Assembly (NCBI RefSeq): GCF_020181615.1
Contig: NZ_CP084029.1
Span: forward strand, 3,037,216 to 3,101,215
DNA length: 64,000 bases
Source: [Mycobacterium] crassicus
GTDB taxonomy: Bacteria > Actinomycetota > Actinomycetes > Mycobacteriales > Mycobacteriaceae
Direction of reading: 5' to 3'
Within the stretch, counting starts at the first letter, position 1. The number at the start of each line of letters is the position of its first letter. Positions 19,781-29,610 of the stretch are shown in pieces. Position numbers and translations under genes: made by a program. Under the pieces are notes generated by a model. That model made no database searches. It saw nothing but the letters and a program-made list of their open reading frames with translations, and was not told the DNA's origin.

Positions 19781-21288
19781 GGAGCGATCCCGGGGGCGCC
19801 GCCGGTCCCACCGGCGCCGCCGGTTCCGGCTTCGTTGGGGGTGCCGGGCTGACCCGAACCTCCGGTCACGCCGCCGGTGGATCCACCGCGCCCACCGTTG
19901 CCGCCATCGCCGCCGCTGCCGAGACTGCCGTTGCCGCCGTGGCCCCCGGCGCCGCCACGCCCACCGGAACTGCCCACCTGGTCGGCAGCTGCTCCGCCGT
20001 TGCCGCCATTGCCGCCGTCAGCGCCGGTCCGGCCACTGCCACCGGCACCGCCGATTCCTCCGACCCCGCCGTTGCCACCGGTCGCACCGGTGCCCCCGGC
20101 CCCGCCGGAGCCGCCGTTGCCGCCGTGGCCTCCGGTGCCGAACGGGTTGTTCAGGCCAGCACCGCCCGCGCCACCGGCGCCGCCGTTACCGTCGAGGCCG
20201 GTCTGCCCGGCGACGCCGATCATCCCGGCATGGGCACCGGCCGCTCCGGCGCTGCCGCCGTCGCCGCCGTCGCCGCCCCTGCCGCCCATGGGCTGGGAAG
20301 CCGTTCCGGCCACGCCGGCCGCCCCGGCCCCGCCGATACCGCCCGCGCCGCCGTTACCGCTGTTGCCCAGGAGCCACCCGGCGTTGCCACCGACACCGCC
20401 GTTGCCGGCGTCGCCGCCGTTCAATGCGGTGATGTCGGTGCCGTTGATGCCGGCCCAGCCCGATCCGCCCTGACCGCCGGTGCCGCCGAAACCCCAGCCG
20501 GCCAGCGCGTTACCACCCGCACCGCCGCTGCCGCCATCGTGTGACACCAGCGTGGTGCCGTTGAAGGTGTCATGGAAACCGGTGCCGCCCTGGCCGCCGG
20601 CGCCGCCGTCGCCGAACCACATGCCGCCGACACCGCCCTGGCCACCGTCACCGGCCTCGATCACCGTGCCGTTGGCGCCGAGGTAGGCGGCGGCACCCTG
20701 ACCGCCCGCGCCACCGTTGCCGAACAGTCCGGCGTCCCCGCCGGCGCCGCCCATGCCGCCGTTGATTCCGGCCACGCCGGCCGCGCCGGTGCCGCCGTCG
20801 CCGAACAGGAAGCCGCCGTCACCGAGGTTTCCCAGGCCCAGCCAGCCGAACAGCGAGTTGTTGGGACCGTTGAAGCCGTTGATACCGTCGCCGATCAGGT
20901 CCCGGCCGAGCATCAGCACCCACGGGGTGTTGATCAGGTCGATCGTGAGCTGGTTGCTCGTGTCGTGCATCCAGTCCTGGATGGCGCTGTGGATCGGCAG
21001 GTAGAAGCTGTCCTGGTAGAGCTGAGCCCAGTCCGCCGGGTCGAAGATGTTGAAGTCGGCCGGGCCGATGTCGATCGGATCGGCAGCGGCCATGCCGACG
21101 TCGGCACCGTCGAAAGCGGACGGGTCGATCCAACTGGTGGGATCGAAGAAATCGAAGTCCGCGTGGGCTGACGGCGCGGCCGCCAGCGGTGTCAGCGCAA
21201 GGGCCAATGCGGCTGCGGCACCGCCGATGGCACGACCCAAACGTCCGGCGCTACCCCGCTGCCCATTTTTACGACGACGACGAGTCAT
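19777..21288 (-). CDS. Exported PGRS-repeat protein without a PE domain
   Basis: A 503-aa protein. It has an Arg/Lys-rich N-terminus and a hydrophobic segment ending in an AHA cleavage site (about residue 43), so a signal peptide replaces the PE domain. Residues 44-120 are non-repetitive and acidic. Then comes [17 protein letters not shown], which resembles the linker that joins PE to PGRS in PE_PGRS proteins. Residues about 157-503 are Gly-Gly-X repeats (GGAGG, GNGG, GDGG). It is probably a surface or cell-wall protein. The ATG at 21288 precedes MTRRRRKNG. It follows the PE-PPE hydrolase gene by about 50 nt in the same direction. Confidence 0.88.
   Translation of the reverse strand: MTRRRRKNGQRGSAGRLGRAIGGAAAALALALTPLAAAPSAHADFDFFDPTSWIDPSAFDGADVGMAAADPIDIGPADFNIFDPADWAQLYQDSFYLPIHSAIQDWMHDTSNQLTIDLINTPWVLMLGRDLIGDGINGFNGPNNSLFGWLGLGNLGDGGFLFGDGGTGAAGVAGINGGMGGAGGDAGLFGNGGAGGQGAAAYLGANGTVIEAGDGGQGGVGGMWFGDGGAGGQGGTGFHDTFNGTTLVSHDGGSGGAGGNALAGWGFGGTGGQGGSGWAGINGTDITALNGGDAGNGGVGGNAGWLLGNSGNGGAGGIGGAGAAGVAGTASQPMGGRGGDGGDGGSAGAAGAHAGMIGVAGQTGLDGNGGAGGAGGAGLNNPFGTGGHGGNGGSGGAGGTGATGGNGGVGGIGGAGGSGRTGADGGNGGNGGAAADQVGSSGGRGGAGGHGGNGSLGSGGDGGNGGRGGSTGGVTGGSGQPGTPNEAGTGGAGGTGGAPGIAP
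19780..20820 (-). repeat. PGRS repeat-encoding DNA
   Basis: About 1 kb of GC-rich imperfect repeats, seen on the plus strand as GCCGCCGTTGCCGCC-like units, encodes the Gly-Gly-X part of the protein. Such tracts change length easily and confuse assembly. Confidence 0.85.
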
Positions 21289-21338
21289 TTTTCGAAGACC
21301 TTTCTGGGACAAATCCGTGTCGGCTGGCCGAAGCGGCG

Positions 21339-22682
21339 CTACGCCGGGTTCAAGAAGTCGAGGCCGAGGGCGTCAGCGAACGAGGACAGGTCGAGGTGGG
21401 AGTCCACCGGCGCCGGGGAGTCCAGGGGATCGGTGGCCATCGCCGATCCGCCCCACCACGAACTGGGGTCCTGGATGTCGAGGAAGACCCGTTGCGCCGC
21501 GGTCCACAGCGTCGAGAACGGTTCCTCCCCCATGAATCCCCCGGGGACGTAGGTCTTCGGGTCCTGCAGTTCCTTGAACACGTCCTGGACTCCTTGTGTC
21601 CAAGCGTTGGACAGGGCGGCGTTGATCTCCGCCGTACTGATGTTGCTCGGCAACAGGTTCCAGCTGATGGTGGTCGGCACGTTGGCCGGACCCTGGTTCC
21701 AGCCTTCGGTCAGGCTGCCGTAGCCCAGGTTCACCAGGACGCGCATGCTCGGTTCCAGGAGAGCGGCCAAGGGGCTCCCCCAGACCGGGTTGAGCCGCAA
21801 CAGATCCAGCAGTGGCAGCGTCTCGCTGGGGATCATGTAGTAGTTGGTCAGGCTGCTGGGGTCGGTGGTGTCCAACTCGATCGCGTTCGCGATGTCACTG
21901 TGGCTCAGACCCAGATATCCGTCGTGCAGCAAGAACATGCCGGCGACGGCGTTGAGCGTCGACAGCAGGTTCAGCGGATACCGCGGAAAGTCGGCGTACC
22001 CGTCGTATTCCATCGTGTAGACGTCGGTGGTGTAGTAGTCCGGAGTCGGGTGGCCCAGGGTCAGCCCGTTCCAGAAACTGAGGTCGCCGCCCCAGAAGTT
22101 GAGCATCTCGACCAGGCCGCCGTTGGGGTTGGCGGCGTTGCCCACCAGCACGAAGTGGACGTCCTCGGTCGGCACACCCTGGTGGTTGAGCTGCTCCATG
22201 GTCATCGACGACATCGCCGCACTCTGCGAGTAGCCGAACACGTACACCGGGTTATCGGCATTCACTTGACCGGTGGCGATCTCCTTGTTGATCGCCTCGG
22301 CCAGGATCTGGGCGCCTTGGACCTCCGAGACGTTGCCCGGGAAGTACAGCTGAGGAGTGAACAGCGACTGCGCGGTGCCGGTGAAGCCGTGCGGCTGCAG
22401 GTAGAACAGGTTGGCGGCGTTGACATAACCGTCCGACGGCAACGGAATACCGCTACCGCCCATCACGAAGGCGGTACCTCCCCCGGTCAGCTCCACCGCT
22501 GGCGTCGACGCAGCAGCCGACGGCGAAGTCAGCGGCGATGCCCCGATGACACCGGCCAGACCGGCGAAGACGGCGAAGACGGCGAAAGCGCTTACGACAG
22601 CAAGCACTACGCGACCCCGACGCGACCCACCCGCGCTCCCCCTACCGGACATCGCGACCAGACCACCCATTCCAACTCCCAA
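21339..22682 (-). CDS. Exported PE-PPE-domain (alpha/beta hydrolase) protein without PE
   Basis: A 447-aa protein. Residues 23-48 form a hydrophobic signal or anchor segment after a basic stretch. The rest matches the PE-PPE domain usually fused to PE or PPE proteins: [16 protein letters not shown] at the start, [13 protein letters not shown] at 148-160 with the nucleophile elbow (GYSQS, Ser152), and GNAANPNGG later. Members are serine esterases/lipases of the alpha/beta-hydrolase fold. A GGGAG site precedes the ATG at 22682. It lies immediately upstream of the exported PGRS gene. Confidence 0.87.
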   Translation of the reverse strand: MGVGMGGLVAMSGRGSAGGSRRGRVVLAVVSAFAVFAVFAGLAGVIGASPLTSPSAAASTPAVELTGGGTAFVMGGSGIPLPSDGYVNAANLFYLQPHGFTGTAQSLFTPQLYFPGNVSEVQGAQILAEAINKEIATGQVNADNPVYVFGYSQSAAMSSMTMEQLNHQGVPTEDVHFVLVGNAANPNGGLVEMLNFWGGDLSFWNGLTLGHPTPDYYTTDVYTMEYDGYADFPRYPLNLLSTLNAVAGMFLLHDGYLGLSHSDIANAIELDTTDPSSLTNYYMIPSETLPLLDLLRLNPVWGSPLAALLEPSMRVLVNLGYGSLTEGWNQGPANVPTTISWNLLPSNISTAEINAALSNAWTQGVQDVFKELQDPKTYVPGGFMGEEPFSTLWTAAQRVFLDIQDPSSWWGGSAMATDPLDSPAPVDSHLDLSSFADALGLDFLNPA

Positions 22683-22891
22683 ACCTGGATCACTACAACC
22701 GGATCGTTATGCAATCGAAATTAGATCACCCGCAACAGTTTTAGTCAGTAGTTCCGTCGAAAGCCAGCCAGACTGACATAACCGACCCTCGTCGGACATA
22801 CTGATAATCCGGATGAATCCGGTACCGAGGTTCCGCTGGCCTCCCGCTCCCGAATCCCGGCGCCGCCCCGTGCCCGCGTAAGGTGCTCGGC
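22683..22891. other. Divergent intergenic region
   Basis: This 209-bp spacer between the PE-PPE hydrolase and the SDR gene is AT-rich for this genome at 22700-22800 and should hold both promoters. No operator-like palindrome or RNA gene was recognised. Confidence 0.5.
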
Positions 22892-23668
22892 GTGGATATC
22901 AACGGAGCGAGCGCGATCGTCACCGGTGGCGCGTCAGGAATCGGTGCGGCAACTGCCCGTCAGTTGGCCGCCAAGGGTGCCCGGGTCGTCGTCGCCGACC
23001 TGCAGGCCGATAAGGGCGAGGCACTGGCCCACGAGATCGGCGGCGTATTCGTCCCGGTCGACGTGACCAGCACCGAGCAGATCATCGACGCCGTCAACAC
23101 GGCAGCGGACCTCGGCCCGCTGCGGGCACTGGTGAACTCGGCCGGTGTCGGTTGGGCCCAGCGCACCATCGGCAAGGACGGCGAGTTCGAGTCGGCGCAC
23201 AAACTGGACCTCTATAAGAAGGTCATCGACATCAACCTGGTCGGCACCTTCGACTGCATCCGGATCGCGGCGACCGCGATGAGCCGCAACGAGCTCACCG
23301 ACACCGGCGAGCGGGGCGCGATCGTCAACATGACCAGCGTCGCGGCGTTCGACGGCCAGATCGGCCAGGCGGCCTACTCGTCCTCCAAGGGCGGCGTGGT
23401 GGGTCTGACCCTGCCGGTGGCGCGCGACCTATCGGCGGTCGGCATCCGCGTCAACACCGTCGCGCCCGGCCTGATCGACACCCCGATCTACGGCGAGGGC
23501 GAGGCGTCCGAGGCGTTCAAGGCCAAGCTCGGTCAGTCCGTGCTGTTCCCGCACCGGCTCGGCAAGCCCGAAGAGCTCGCGTCCATGGTGATCGAGCTGC
23601 TCACCAACTCCTACATGAATGCCGAAGTCGTGCGCGTCGACGGTGGCATCCGGATGCCACCGAAGTAG
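22892..23668 (+). CDS. Short-chain dehydrogenase/reductase (3-hydroxyacyl-CoA dehydrogenase type II-like)
   Basis: A 258-aa classical SDR. It has [16 protein letters not shown] (TGxxxGxG cofactor motif), NSAGVG (NAG-like), the catalytic Ser in [11 protein letters not shown] and YSSSK with catalytic Tyr and Lys. [12 protein letters not shown] follows, and the end DGGIRMPP is shared with HSD17B10/type II 3-hydroxyacyl-CoA dehydrogenases such as Rv1144. It probably oxidises 3-hydroxyacyl-CoA or a steroid-like alcohol with NAD. The GTG at 22892 is chosen over the GTG 9 nt upstream because it starts at the conserved strand. Confidence 0.9.
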   Translation: MDINGASAIVTGGASGIGAATARQLAAKGARVVVADLQADKGEALAHEIGGVFVPVDVTSTEQIIDAVNTAADLGPLRALVNSAGVGWAQRTIGKDGEFESAHKLDLYKKVIDINLVGTFDCIRIAATAMSRNELTDTGERGAIVNMTSVAAFDGQIGQAAYSSSKGGVVGLTLPVARDLSAVGIRVNTVAPGLIDTPIYGEGEASEAFKAKLGQSVLFPHRLGKPEELASMVIELLTNSYMNAEVVRVDGGIRMPPK

Positions 23669-23685
23669 ATTTCGGCGTTGGCCGA

Positions 23686-25140
23686 CTAGCTCGAGCTGTA
23701 TCGAACCGGCGGGTGCACCGACACCCACGGGTGGGCGGTTTCCAGTTGAGCGGCCACCTGGATCAGGACGTCCTCCCGGCCATAGTCGGCGACGAGCTGG
23801 ACGCCGATCGGCAGGCCCTCGGCATTGCGGTGCAGCGGAAGACTGATCGCGGGCTGTCCGCTCATGTTGAACGGCGGCGTGAACACGGCGAACCTCCCGG
23901 CCCGGCGCATCGGCGCCATCGGATCCGCCGGATTGCTCACGAACTCACCGCGGACAAGCGGCGGCTCGGCCAACGTGGGCGTCAGCAACAGATCCCAACC
24001 GTCGGCCCACCATTGCTGCAATGCGCGCCGGAAGGCCCAGCCCGCCGCCTGGGCTGCGGCGTAGTCGACGGCGGTCAGCCGCCGCGCCTGCTCAACCAGC
24101 GCCCAGTTCACCGGCTCCATGTCGTCCGCCGTCACCTGGCGGCGCAGTGCCACGCTGATCTGGCGGGCGGCCATCGCCATCTGCGTCGCCCACAGCGCCA
24201 TGAACTTCTCGGTCAACGTGGTGTCGGCCAGGCAAGCCGGCCAGGCCTGTTCGACGGTATGGCCGAGCCCTTCCAGCAGCGATGCCGTCGCGCGCACCCC
24301 CGTTCGGCAGTCTTCGTGCAGAAACTCACCGCGCGGGTGCACGTCGAGCAGCCCGATCCGCAACCGACCCGGGTCGGCACCGACCTCCTGGACGTACGGG
24401 CGCGTCGGAGCCGGCGCGATCACGGTGTCGCCGATCCCGGGGCCGCGCACCGCGTCGAGTAGCCCCGCGGTGTCGCGCACCGTCCGGCTGACACCCAGTT
24501 CGACACCCAACCCCACCTCGGCGCGGTCCGGTCCGACGGTGATCCGGCCCTGACTGGGCTTGAGTCCCACCAGCCCGCAGCACGACGCCGGGATACGGAT
24601 GCTGCCCCCACCGTCGGAGGCGTTGGCGAACGGCACCATCCCGGCGGCCACCGCGGCACCCGCACCGCCACTGGACCCGCCCGGCGTCCGCTCCAGCGCC
24701 CACGGATTGCGGGTCGCCCCCCAGGCCAGCGGTTGCGTGGTCGGCAGACTGCCGAACTCCGGACTGTTGGTGCGCCCCGCGACGACCAACCCGGCAGCCT
24801 TGAATCGGGCGACCAGCGTCGAGTCCGAGACATCCCGCAGGCCTGCGTTCTTCAGCGCCACGTTGCCGTTGGACAGGGTTTGGCCGGCGAAACTGGTGTA
24901 GAGATCCTTGAGCAGGAACGGGACGCCACGAAACGGGCCGGCGGGCAGGCCCGGACCGGCGGCCACCGATCGAGCGTGGTCGAACCACTCGATGACCACC
25001 GCGTTCAGGGCCGGATTCGACTGTTCGATCCGCTCGATCGCCGCTTCCAGCAGCTCGCTCGGGCTGACCTCACCCTTGGCGACCAGCTCCGCCTGCGCAG
25101 TGGCATCCATCCACCTGGTCTGGTCGGCGAGGTCACCCAT
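23686..25140 (-). CDS. Amidase (amidase signature family)
   Basis: A 484-aa hydrolase of amides. The Ser-cisSer-Lys triad is visible: Lys in [11 protein letters not shown], the Gly/Ser-rich signature with [35 protein letters not shown], and [16 protein letters not shown]. The substrate is unknown; mycobacterial members act on varied aliphatic, aromatic or nicotinamide-type amides. The ATG at 25140 (MGDLADQ) has GGAAG before it, and a GTG six codons earlier is an alternative. It converges with the SDR gene, 17 nt apart. Confidence 0.92.
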   Translation of the reverse strand: MGDLADQTRWMDATAQAELVAKGEVSPSELLEAAIERIEQSNPALNAVVIEWFDHARSVAAGPGLPAGPFRGVPFLLKDLYTSFAGQTLSNGNVALKNAGLRDVSDSTLVARFKAAGLVVAGRTNSPEFGSLPTTQPLAWGATRNPWALERTPGGSSGGAGAAVAAGMVPFANASDGGGSIRIPASCCGLVGLKPSQGRITVGPDRAEVGLGVELGVSRTVRDTAGLLDAVRGPGIGDTVIAPAPTRPYVQEVGADPGRLRIGLLDVHPRGEFLHEDCRTGVRATASLLEGLGHTVEQAWPACLADTTLTEKFMALWATQMAMAARQISVALRRQVTADDMEPVNWALVEQARRLTAVDYAAAQAAGWAFRRALQQWWADGWDLLLTPTLAEPPLVRGEFVSNPADPMAPMRRAGRFAVFTPPFNMSGQPAISLPLHRNAEGLPIGVQLVADYGREDVLIQVAAQLETAHPWVSVHPPVRYSSS

Positions 25141-25195
25141 GGCTTCCGGTTCTACCACGACCGGAGCTCAACCGCGTCGGTTGTCGACCACCGGT

Positions 25196-25663
25196 CTACG
25201 TCGCCGCGTAGCGGTCACGCAACGCGGCCAGTGACGCCTCGATGCCCTTCTTGTTGCCCTTGATCGATCCGGTCAGCTCGTAGAACTTCCGCCTGAGCAC
25301 ACCAGCGTCGTGATAGTCGAACGTCTCGGTCACCCGCGTCTGTGTCGGTGCGAGCGCCTCGAATTCCCAACGCCAGCGGTGCCCCTCGGGATGACGCCAC
25401 TCAACCAATGCGTTCGGCTCGAGCGCGGTCACCCGGCTGGTGATCCGGTACGGGACGCCGTACATCTTCATGTTTGTCGAAAACTTCGATCCGACAGTGA
25501 TTTCCGCCGGCGCTCGGACATTGTGGCGAACCGTCCCCGACCCGTCCAGCTCATGGTGACGGCGCGGATCGGCGGCGATCGCGAAGAGTTCGGCCGCCGG
25601 CGCGGCCACAACGACCGACCGGCTGATCCGCCCGGGGCCCGCATCGACAACGACAACGGTCAT
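25196..25663 (-). CDS. SRPBCC family protein (polyketide cyclase/START-like)
   Basis: A 155-aa protein with the START/Bet v1-like pattern: an N-terminal strand and Pro-containing helix ([29 protein letters not shown]), a curved sheet, and a long C-terminal helix. Such proteins bind hydrophobic ligands and some cyclise polyketides. No catalytic residue can be assigned. It is transcribed toward the amidase gene, 55 nt upstream of it, and divergently from the helicase. Confidence 0.82.
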   Translation of the reverse strand: MTVVVVDAGPGRISRSVVVAAPAAELFAIAADPRRHHELDGSGTVRHNVRAPAEITVGSKFSTNMKMYGVPYRITSRVTALEPNALVEWRHPEGHRWRWEFEALAPTQTRVTETFDYHDAGVLRRKFYELTGSIKGNKKGIEASLAALRDRYAAT

Positions 25664-25743
25664 GTTCTCTCCATCCGGTGCCTGCAGCTAGGGCGATGTC
25701 GAGGCTACCCACCCGACAGCGATCAGGCACCCTGGTCCCTACG

Positions 25744-28350
25744 ATGTCCATTCCCCCACCCCGCCCGGCGCCTCTCCCCCCACCCCGCCCGGTGACCACA
25801 GTTGCGCCCGCCCTGCTCGATGATCCGAATGACCTGTCGGCCCTGCACGCCAAGGGCGCCGACTCCGACGAACTGTTCGCCTCCTTCGCCGCCTGGGCAC
25901 AGCAAGGCGGCACAGTGCTGTACCCGGCGCAGGAGGAGGCGCTGATCGAACTGATCAGTGGCGCCAACGTGGTCTTGGCGACGCCGACCGGTTCAGGCAA
26001 GTCGCTGGTGGCCACCGGTGCGCTGTACGCGGCCCTGGCAACGGGGCGGCGCGGTTACTACACCGCGCCGATCAAGGCGCTGGTCAGCGAGAAATTCTTC
26101 GCCCTGTGCCACGTGTTCGGCGCGGCCAACGTCGGGATGCTCACCGGCGACGCCGCGGTCAACGCGGCGGCGCCGATCATCATCTGTACCGCCGAGGTAC
26201 TGGCCAACATCGCACTGCGCGAGGGCGATCAAGCAGACATCGGCCTGGTGGTGATGGACGAGTTCCACTTCTACGGCGACCCCGACCGCGGCTGGGCCTG
26301 GCAGGTGCCGCTGTTGGAGCTGCCGAAAGCTCAGTTTCTACTGATGTCGGCCACCCTCGGTGACGTCACATTCCTGCGCGAGGACCTCACCCGGCGCACC
26401 GGACGGCCGACGGCGCTGGTCGCAGACGCCGAGCGCCCGGTACCGCTGTACCACTACTACGCGACCACGCCGATGCACGAAACGATCGGCGACCTGCTCG
26501 ACACCAAACAGGCGCCGATCTACGTCGTCCACTTCACCCAGGCCGCAGCACTGGAGCGGGCGCAAGCGCTGATGAGCGTCAACGTGAGCAGCAAAGCCGA
26601 GAAGGCCGCGATCGCCGAGAACATCGGCCGCTTCCGCTTTTCGACAGCCTTCGGCTCCACGCTCTCGCGGCTGGTCCGGCACGGTATCGGCGTACACCAC
26701 GCCGGAATGTTGCCCAAATACCGGCGACTGGTGGAACAACTGGCCCAGGCCGGCCTGCTCAAGGTCATCTGCGGCACCGACACCCTCGGCGTCGGCATCA
26801 ACGTGCCGATCCGCACTGTGGTCTTCTCGGCGCTGTCGAAGTACGACGGAACCCGCACCCGGCTGCTCAACGCCCGGGAGTTCCACCAGATCGCCGGACG
26901 CGCCGGACGGGCCGGCTACGACACCGCGGGCACGGTCGTCGTGCAGGCACCCGACCACGAGGTGGCGAATCTCAAACAGTTCGCCAAGGTTGCCGATGAC
27001 CCGAAGAAGCGCCGAAAGCTGGTGCGGCGCAAAATCCCCGAAGGCATGGTGCCGTGGAGTGAGTCGACCATGACCCGACTGATCGAGGCAGTCCCGGAAC
27101 GGCTGGCCAGCAACTTTCGGGTGTCGACGGCAATGGTCCTCGACGTCGTCGACCGGCCCGGCGACCCCTTCGCCGGAATGCGTCGACTGCTCACCGACAA
27201 CCACGAGCCGCGCAAGCGGCAACTGCAGCACGTCCGCGACGCGATCGGCATCGCCCGCTCGCTGTTGCAGGCCGGTGTGGTGGAGCGTCTCTCGGAATCG
27301 GATATCGCAGCGCAGGCCGACGGACGGCGATACCGACTGACGGTCGACCTGCCGCCGGACTTCGCCCTCAACCAGCCGCTGTCGACGTTCGCACTCACCG
27401 CGGTCGAATTGCTCGACCCGACGGCCGAAACCTTTGCGCGCGAAGTTGTCTCGGTCATCGAAGCGACCCTCGAGGACCCTCGCCAGATCCTGGCGGCGCA
27501 GTTGGACAAGGCCCGCGGCGAGGCCGTGGCCCAGATGAAGGCCGAGGGTGTCGAGTACGACGAGCGCATCGAGCTGCTCGATGAGGTCAGCTATCCCCGC
27601 CCGCTCGCGGACCTCCTCGGACACGCGTTCGCCGTGTATCTGCACGCCAATCCGTGGGCCGCCGACGCGCAACTGTCACCGAAGTCCGTGGTGCGCGAGA
27701 TGTGGGAGCGCGCCTTGACGTTTCGCGAGTTCGTCAGCGAGTACGGCCTGACCCGCTCCGAGGGTGCCGTGCTGCGCTATCTGTCCGATGCCTTCAAGGC
27801 GCTGCGCTCCGGGGTGCCCATCGCCGCGCGGACCGAGGAACTCACCGACATCGTCGAGTGGCTCGGTGAGCTGGTGCGCCAGGTCGACTCCAGTCTGCTC
27901 GATGAGTGGGAGCAACTCACCAGCGGCGACCAGGACGCCGCCGTCGCCCCAGAAATCCGGGCGGCACCGACTCGCCCGCTGACCGGAAACGAGCGGGCCT
28001 TCACCGCGATGGTTCGCAACGCACTGTTTCGGCGGGTGGAGCTGTTCGCCCGGCAGCGCTGGGATGACCTGGGCCTGCTCGACGCGGAGGCGGGGTGGAC
28101 GTCGCAACGCTGGGAGGAGGTCGGGCGTGGGTACTTCGCCGAGCACGACCAGGTGGGTACCGGCGCCGACGCCCGCGGCCCGGCGCTGCTGATCTTCGAC
28201 CGGCGGCCCGACGTGTGGCGGGTGCGGCAGATCCTGGACGACCCGGCCGGCGACCGCGATTGGGGTTTCGAGGTCGAGGTGGATCTGGGCGCCTCCGACG
28301 AGGAGGGTGCGGCGGTATTGCGCCTGGTCAGCGCCGGCCGGAAGGACTAG
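25744..28350 (+). CDS. Ski2-like DEAD/DEAH-box helicase with DUF3516
   Basis: An 868-aa helicase. Residues 80-87 (TPTGSGKS) form the Walker A, VVMDEFHFYGD is motif II (DExH), LMSATLGD is motif III, GTDTLGVGIN is motif V and HQIAGRAGRAGYD is motif VI. The C-terminal half, with MVPWSESTMTRLIEAVPERL and the later helical region, is the DUF3516 extension found in actinobacterial relatives of the RNA-exosome helicases Ski2/Mtr4. An RNA unwinding role is likely. The ATG at 25744 has no clear ribosome site, and a longer frame starts at 25678. It converges with the next gene, sharing CTAG. Confidence 0.92.
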   Translation: MSIPPPRPAPLPPPRPVTTVAPALLDDPNDLSALHAKGADSDELFASFAAWAQQGGTVLYPAQEEALIELISGANVVLATPTGSGKSLVATGALYAALATGRRGYYTAPIKALVSEKFFALCHVFGAANVGMLTGDAAVNAAAPIIICTAEVLANIALREGDQADIGLVVMDEFHFYGDPDRGWAWQVPLLELPKAQFLLMSATLGDVTFLREDLTRRTGRPTALVADAERPVPLYHYYATTPMHETIGDLLDTKQAPIYVVHFTQAAALERAQALMSVNVSSKAEKAAIAENIGRFRFSTAFGSTLSRLVRHGIGVHHAGMLPKYRRLVEQLAQAGLLKVICGTDTLGVGINVPIRTVVFSALSKYDGTRTRLLNAREFHQIAGRAGRAGYDTAGTVVVQAPDHEVANLKQFAKVADDPKKRRKLVRRKIPEGMVPWSESTMTRLIEAVPERLASNFRVSTAMVLDVVDRPGDPFAGMRRLLTDNHEPRKRQLQHVRDAIGIARSLLQAGVVERLSESDIAAQADGRRYRLTVDLPPDFALNQPLSTFALTAVELLDPTAETFAREVVSVIEATLEDPRQILAAQLDKARGEAVAQMKAEGVEYDERIELLDEVSYPRPLADLLGHAFAVYLHANPWAADAQLSPKSVVREMWERALTFREFVSEYGLTRSEGAVLRYLSDAFKALRSGVPIAARTEELTDIVEWLGELVRQVDSSLLDEWEQLTSGDQDAAVAPEIRAAPTRPLTGNERAFTAMVRNALFRRVELFARQRWDDLGLLDAEAGWTSQRWEEVGRGYFAEHDQVGTGADARGPALLIFDRRPDVWRVRQILDDPAGDRDWGFEVEVDLGASDEEGAAVLRLVSAGRKD

Positions 28351-28730
28351 CGCCGATCCGTAGCGCGGCTACGTGTGGCACCCCAGAGCCCGACGCCGAT
28401 GCCGACCACCGCTCCGCCGAGACCGACGATCTGCTGTCCGCGCTTGAGCTCGGCATGCACGCTCATCCCGCCCAACAGGTCGGCCGCGTCGGCACCACCG
28501 GATGCCAGGAACCAGCCGCGGGTGTCGCGACCGCGCAGCGCCGCGTTCAGCAGTAGCCCTCCGATCAGAGCGTCGCGGTAACCCATCGAACGGAGCAGCA
28601 GGCGCGCCGACGGCCCGGGGTCGTCCGGCTCTCCCCACAACCGGTTCGCCCGAAGCGGATCGACAAGAAACGAGATCCCCGACGCCAGCCGGATACTGCC
28701 CGCGACCAGTGCGGCCCGGTCTTTGATCAT
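28347..28730 (-). CDS. Small membrane protein (DUF4267-like)
   Basis: A 127-aa product with two or three hydrophobic segments (around residues 8-22, 50-62 and 98-116). The middle stretch MGYRDALIGGLLL and ASGGADAADLLGG resembles DUF4267-type membrane proteins, but this assignment is from memory and weak. Function unknown. I start it at the ATG 28730 (MIKDRAAL); ten more codons upstream are open. Its end overlaps the helicase stop by 4 nt. Confidence 0.7.
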   Translation of the reverse strand: MIKDRAALVAGSIRLASGISFLVDPLRANRLWGEPDDPGPSARLLLRSMGYRDALIGGLLLNAALRGRDTRGWFLASGGADAADLLGGMSVHAELKRGQQIVGLGGAVVGIGVGLWGATRSRATDRR

Positions 28731-28766
28731 GGACCGCAGCTTAGGGCCCCACGCCTGCACCCGAAC

Positions 28767-29486
28767 CTACTTCCAGGCGAATACCGGTTGCTCCAACTCG
28801 TCGACCCGGTCCCCTCGACCCTCCAGGCACAGCCACCGCACTTGCAACAGCACCGCCCCCGTCGGCGCGTGGATGAGGTCGTTGCCCAACGGGATCTGCA
28901 CCACCGGACGTGGGCTCTGGGGAATGCTGACGAAGCGCGGCGAATCGTCGCGTTGCAGTTGGTGTAGCCCCACGCGGTAGACCGCCACCACCTCAGCCGG
29001 CGCGGGACGCAGATCGAGCCGCCCGCCACCCCAGACCACCACCGGCGTGATGACATACCCCGACCGCGTCGGATAGTCGTCGAGTACCCCCAGCACGGCT
29101 GATTCGGACAATCTGATGCCGACCTCCTCGTCCAACTCGCGCAGGGCCGCGTCGACCGCGGTTTCGCCGGGATCCAGGCGACCTCCGGGCAGTGCCCATT
29201 GGGCGGCATGCGAGGTGAGACGAGAGGCTCTGCGGCACAAGAGGAAAGCCGCACCTCCGGATACATCGACCATGCGGCCGTCGAGACCGGCCTCCGGCAT
29301 GGGCCGCCCGGCGATCCAGTCGTCGACGGGTGCGGGGTCGACCCGGTCTTCGGCGACCTCGGAGTCCACGAGCACCACCGCGACGGCCGCGTGCCGCTTC
29401 GACGGGTCGGTCACAACGCGGCGGTGGTGCCCGTCCAGATGTGTCCGGATCCGTTCCCGCAGCGATTCGTCATAGCTGATCGTCAC
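28767..29486 (-). CDS. Nudix hydrolase (CoA pyrophosphatase-like)
   Basis: A 239-aa protein with a complete Nudix box: GRLDPGETAVDAALRELDEE followed by VGI (Gx5Ex7REUxEExGU). The stretches before it (FLLCRRASRLTSHAAQWALPGG) and after it fit the CoA/NADH diphosphatase subgroup, which cleaves the pyrophosphate of CoA or acyl-CoA. It lies about 36 nt upstream of the small membrane protein and about 110 nt after the GH6 gene. Confidence 0.9.
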   Translation of the reverse strand: MTISYDESLRERIRTHLDGHHRRVVTDPSKRHAAVAVVLVDSEVAEDRVDPAPVDDWIAGRPMPEAGLDGRMVDVSGGAAFLLCRRASRLTSHAAQWALPGGRLDPGETAVDAALRELDEEVGIRLSESAVLGVLDDYPTRSGYVITPVVVWGGGRLDLRPAPAEVVAVYRVGLHQLQRDDSPRFVSIPQSPRPVVQIPLGNDLIHAPTGAVLLQVRWLCLEGRGDRVDELEQPVFAWK

Positions 29487-29581
29487 CGCTTGACCATAGG
29501 CGGCGTCGCGGGAACGATCTCACGCCTGCGCCGCGTCCCGGTTCCCCGCGACGGCGAGGAGCCGCGGGCCGTCCAGCGCCT

Positions 29582-29610
29582 GCCGGCGGTCAGCCGGCGG
29601 TCAGCCGGCG
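29582..29610. repeat. Tandem 11-bp repeat at the 3' end of the GH6 gene
   Basis: GCCGGCGGTCA occurs twice in tandem (29582-29592 and 29593-29603), followed by a partial copy. The stop codon of the GH6 gene falls within the second unit. It looks like a slippage duplication. Confidence 0.7.

Noticed and set aside
19877..20473. Long Pro-rich frames antisense to the PGRS gene
   Set aside because: These are reverse-strand shadows of Gly-Gly-X repeats; proline-rich composition follows from the repeat DNA.
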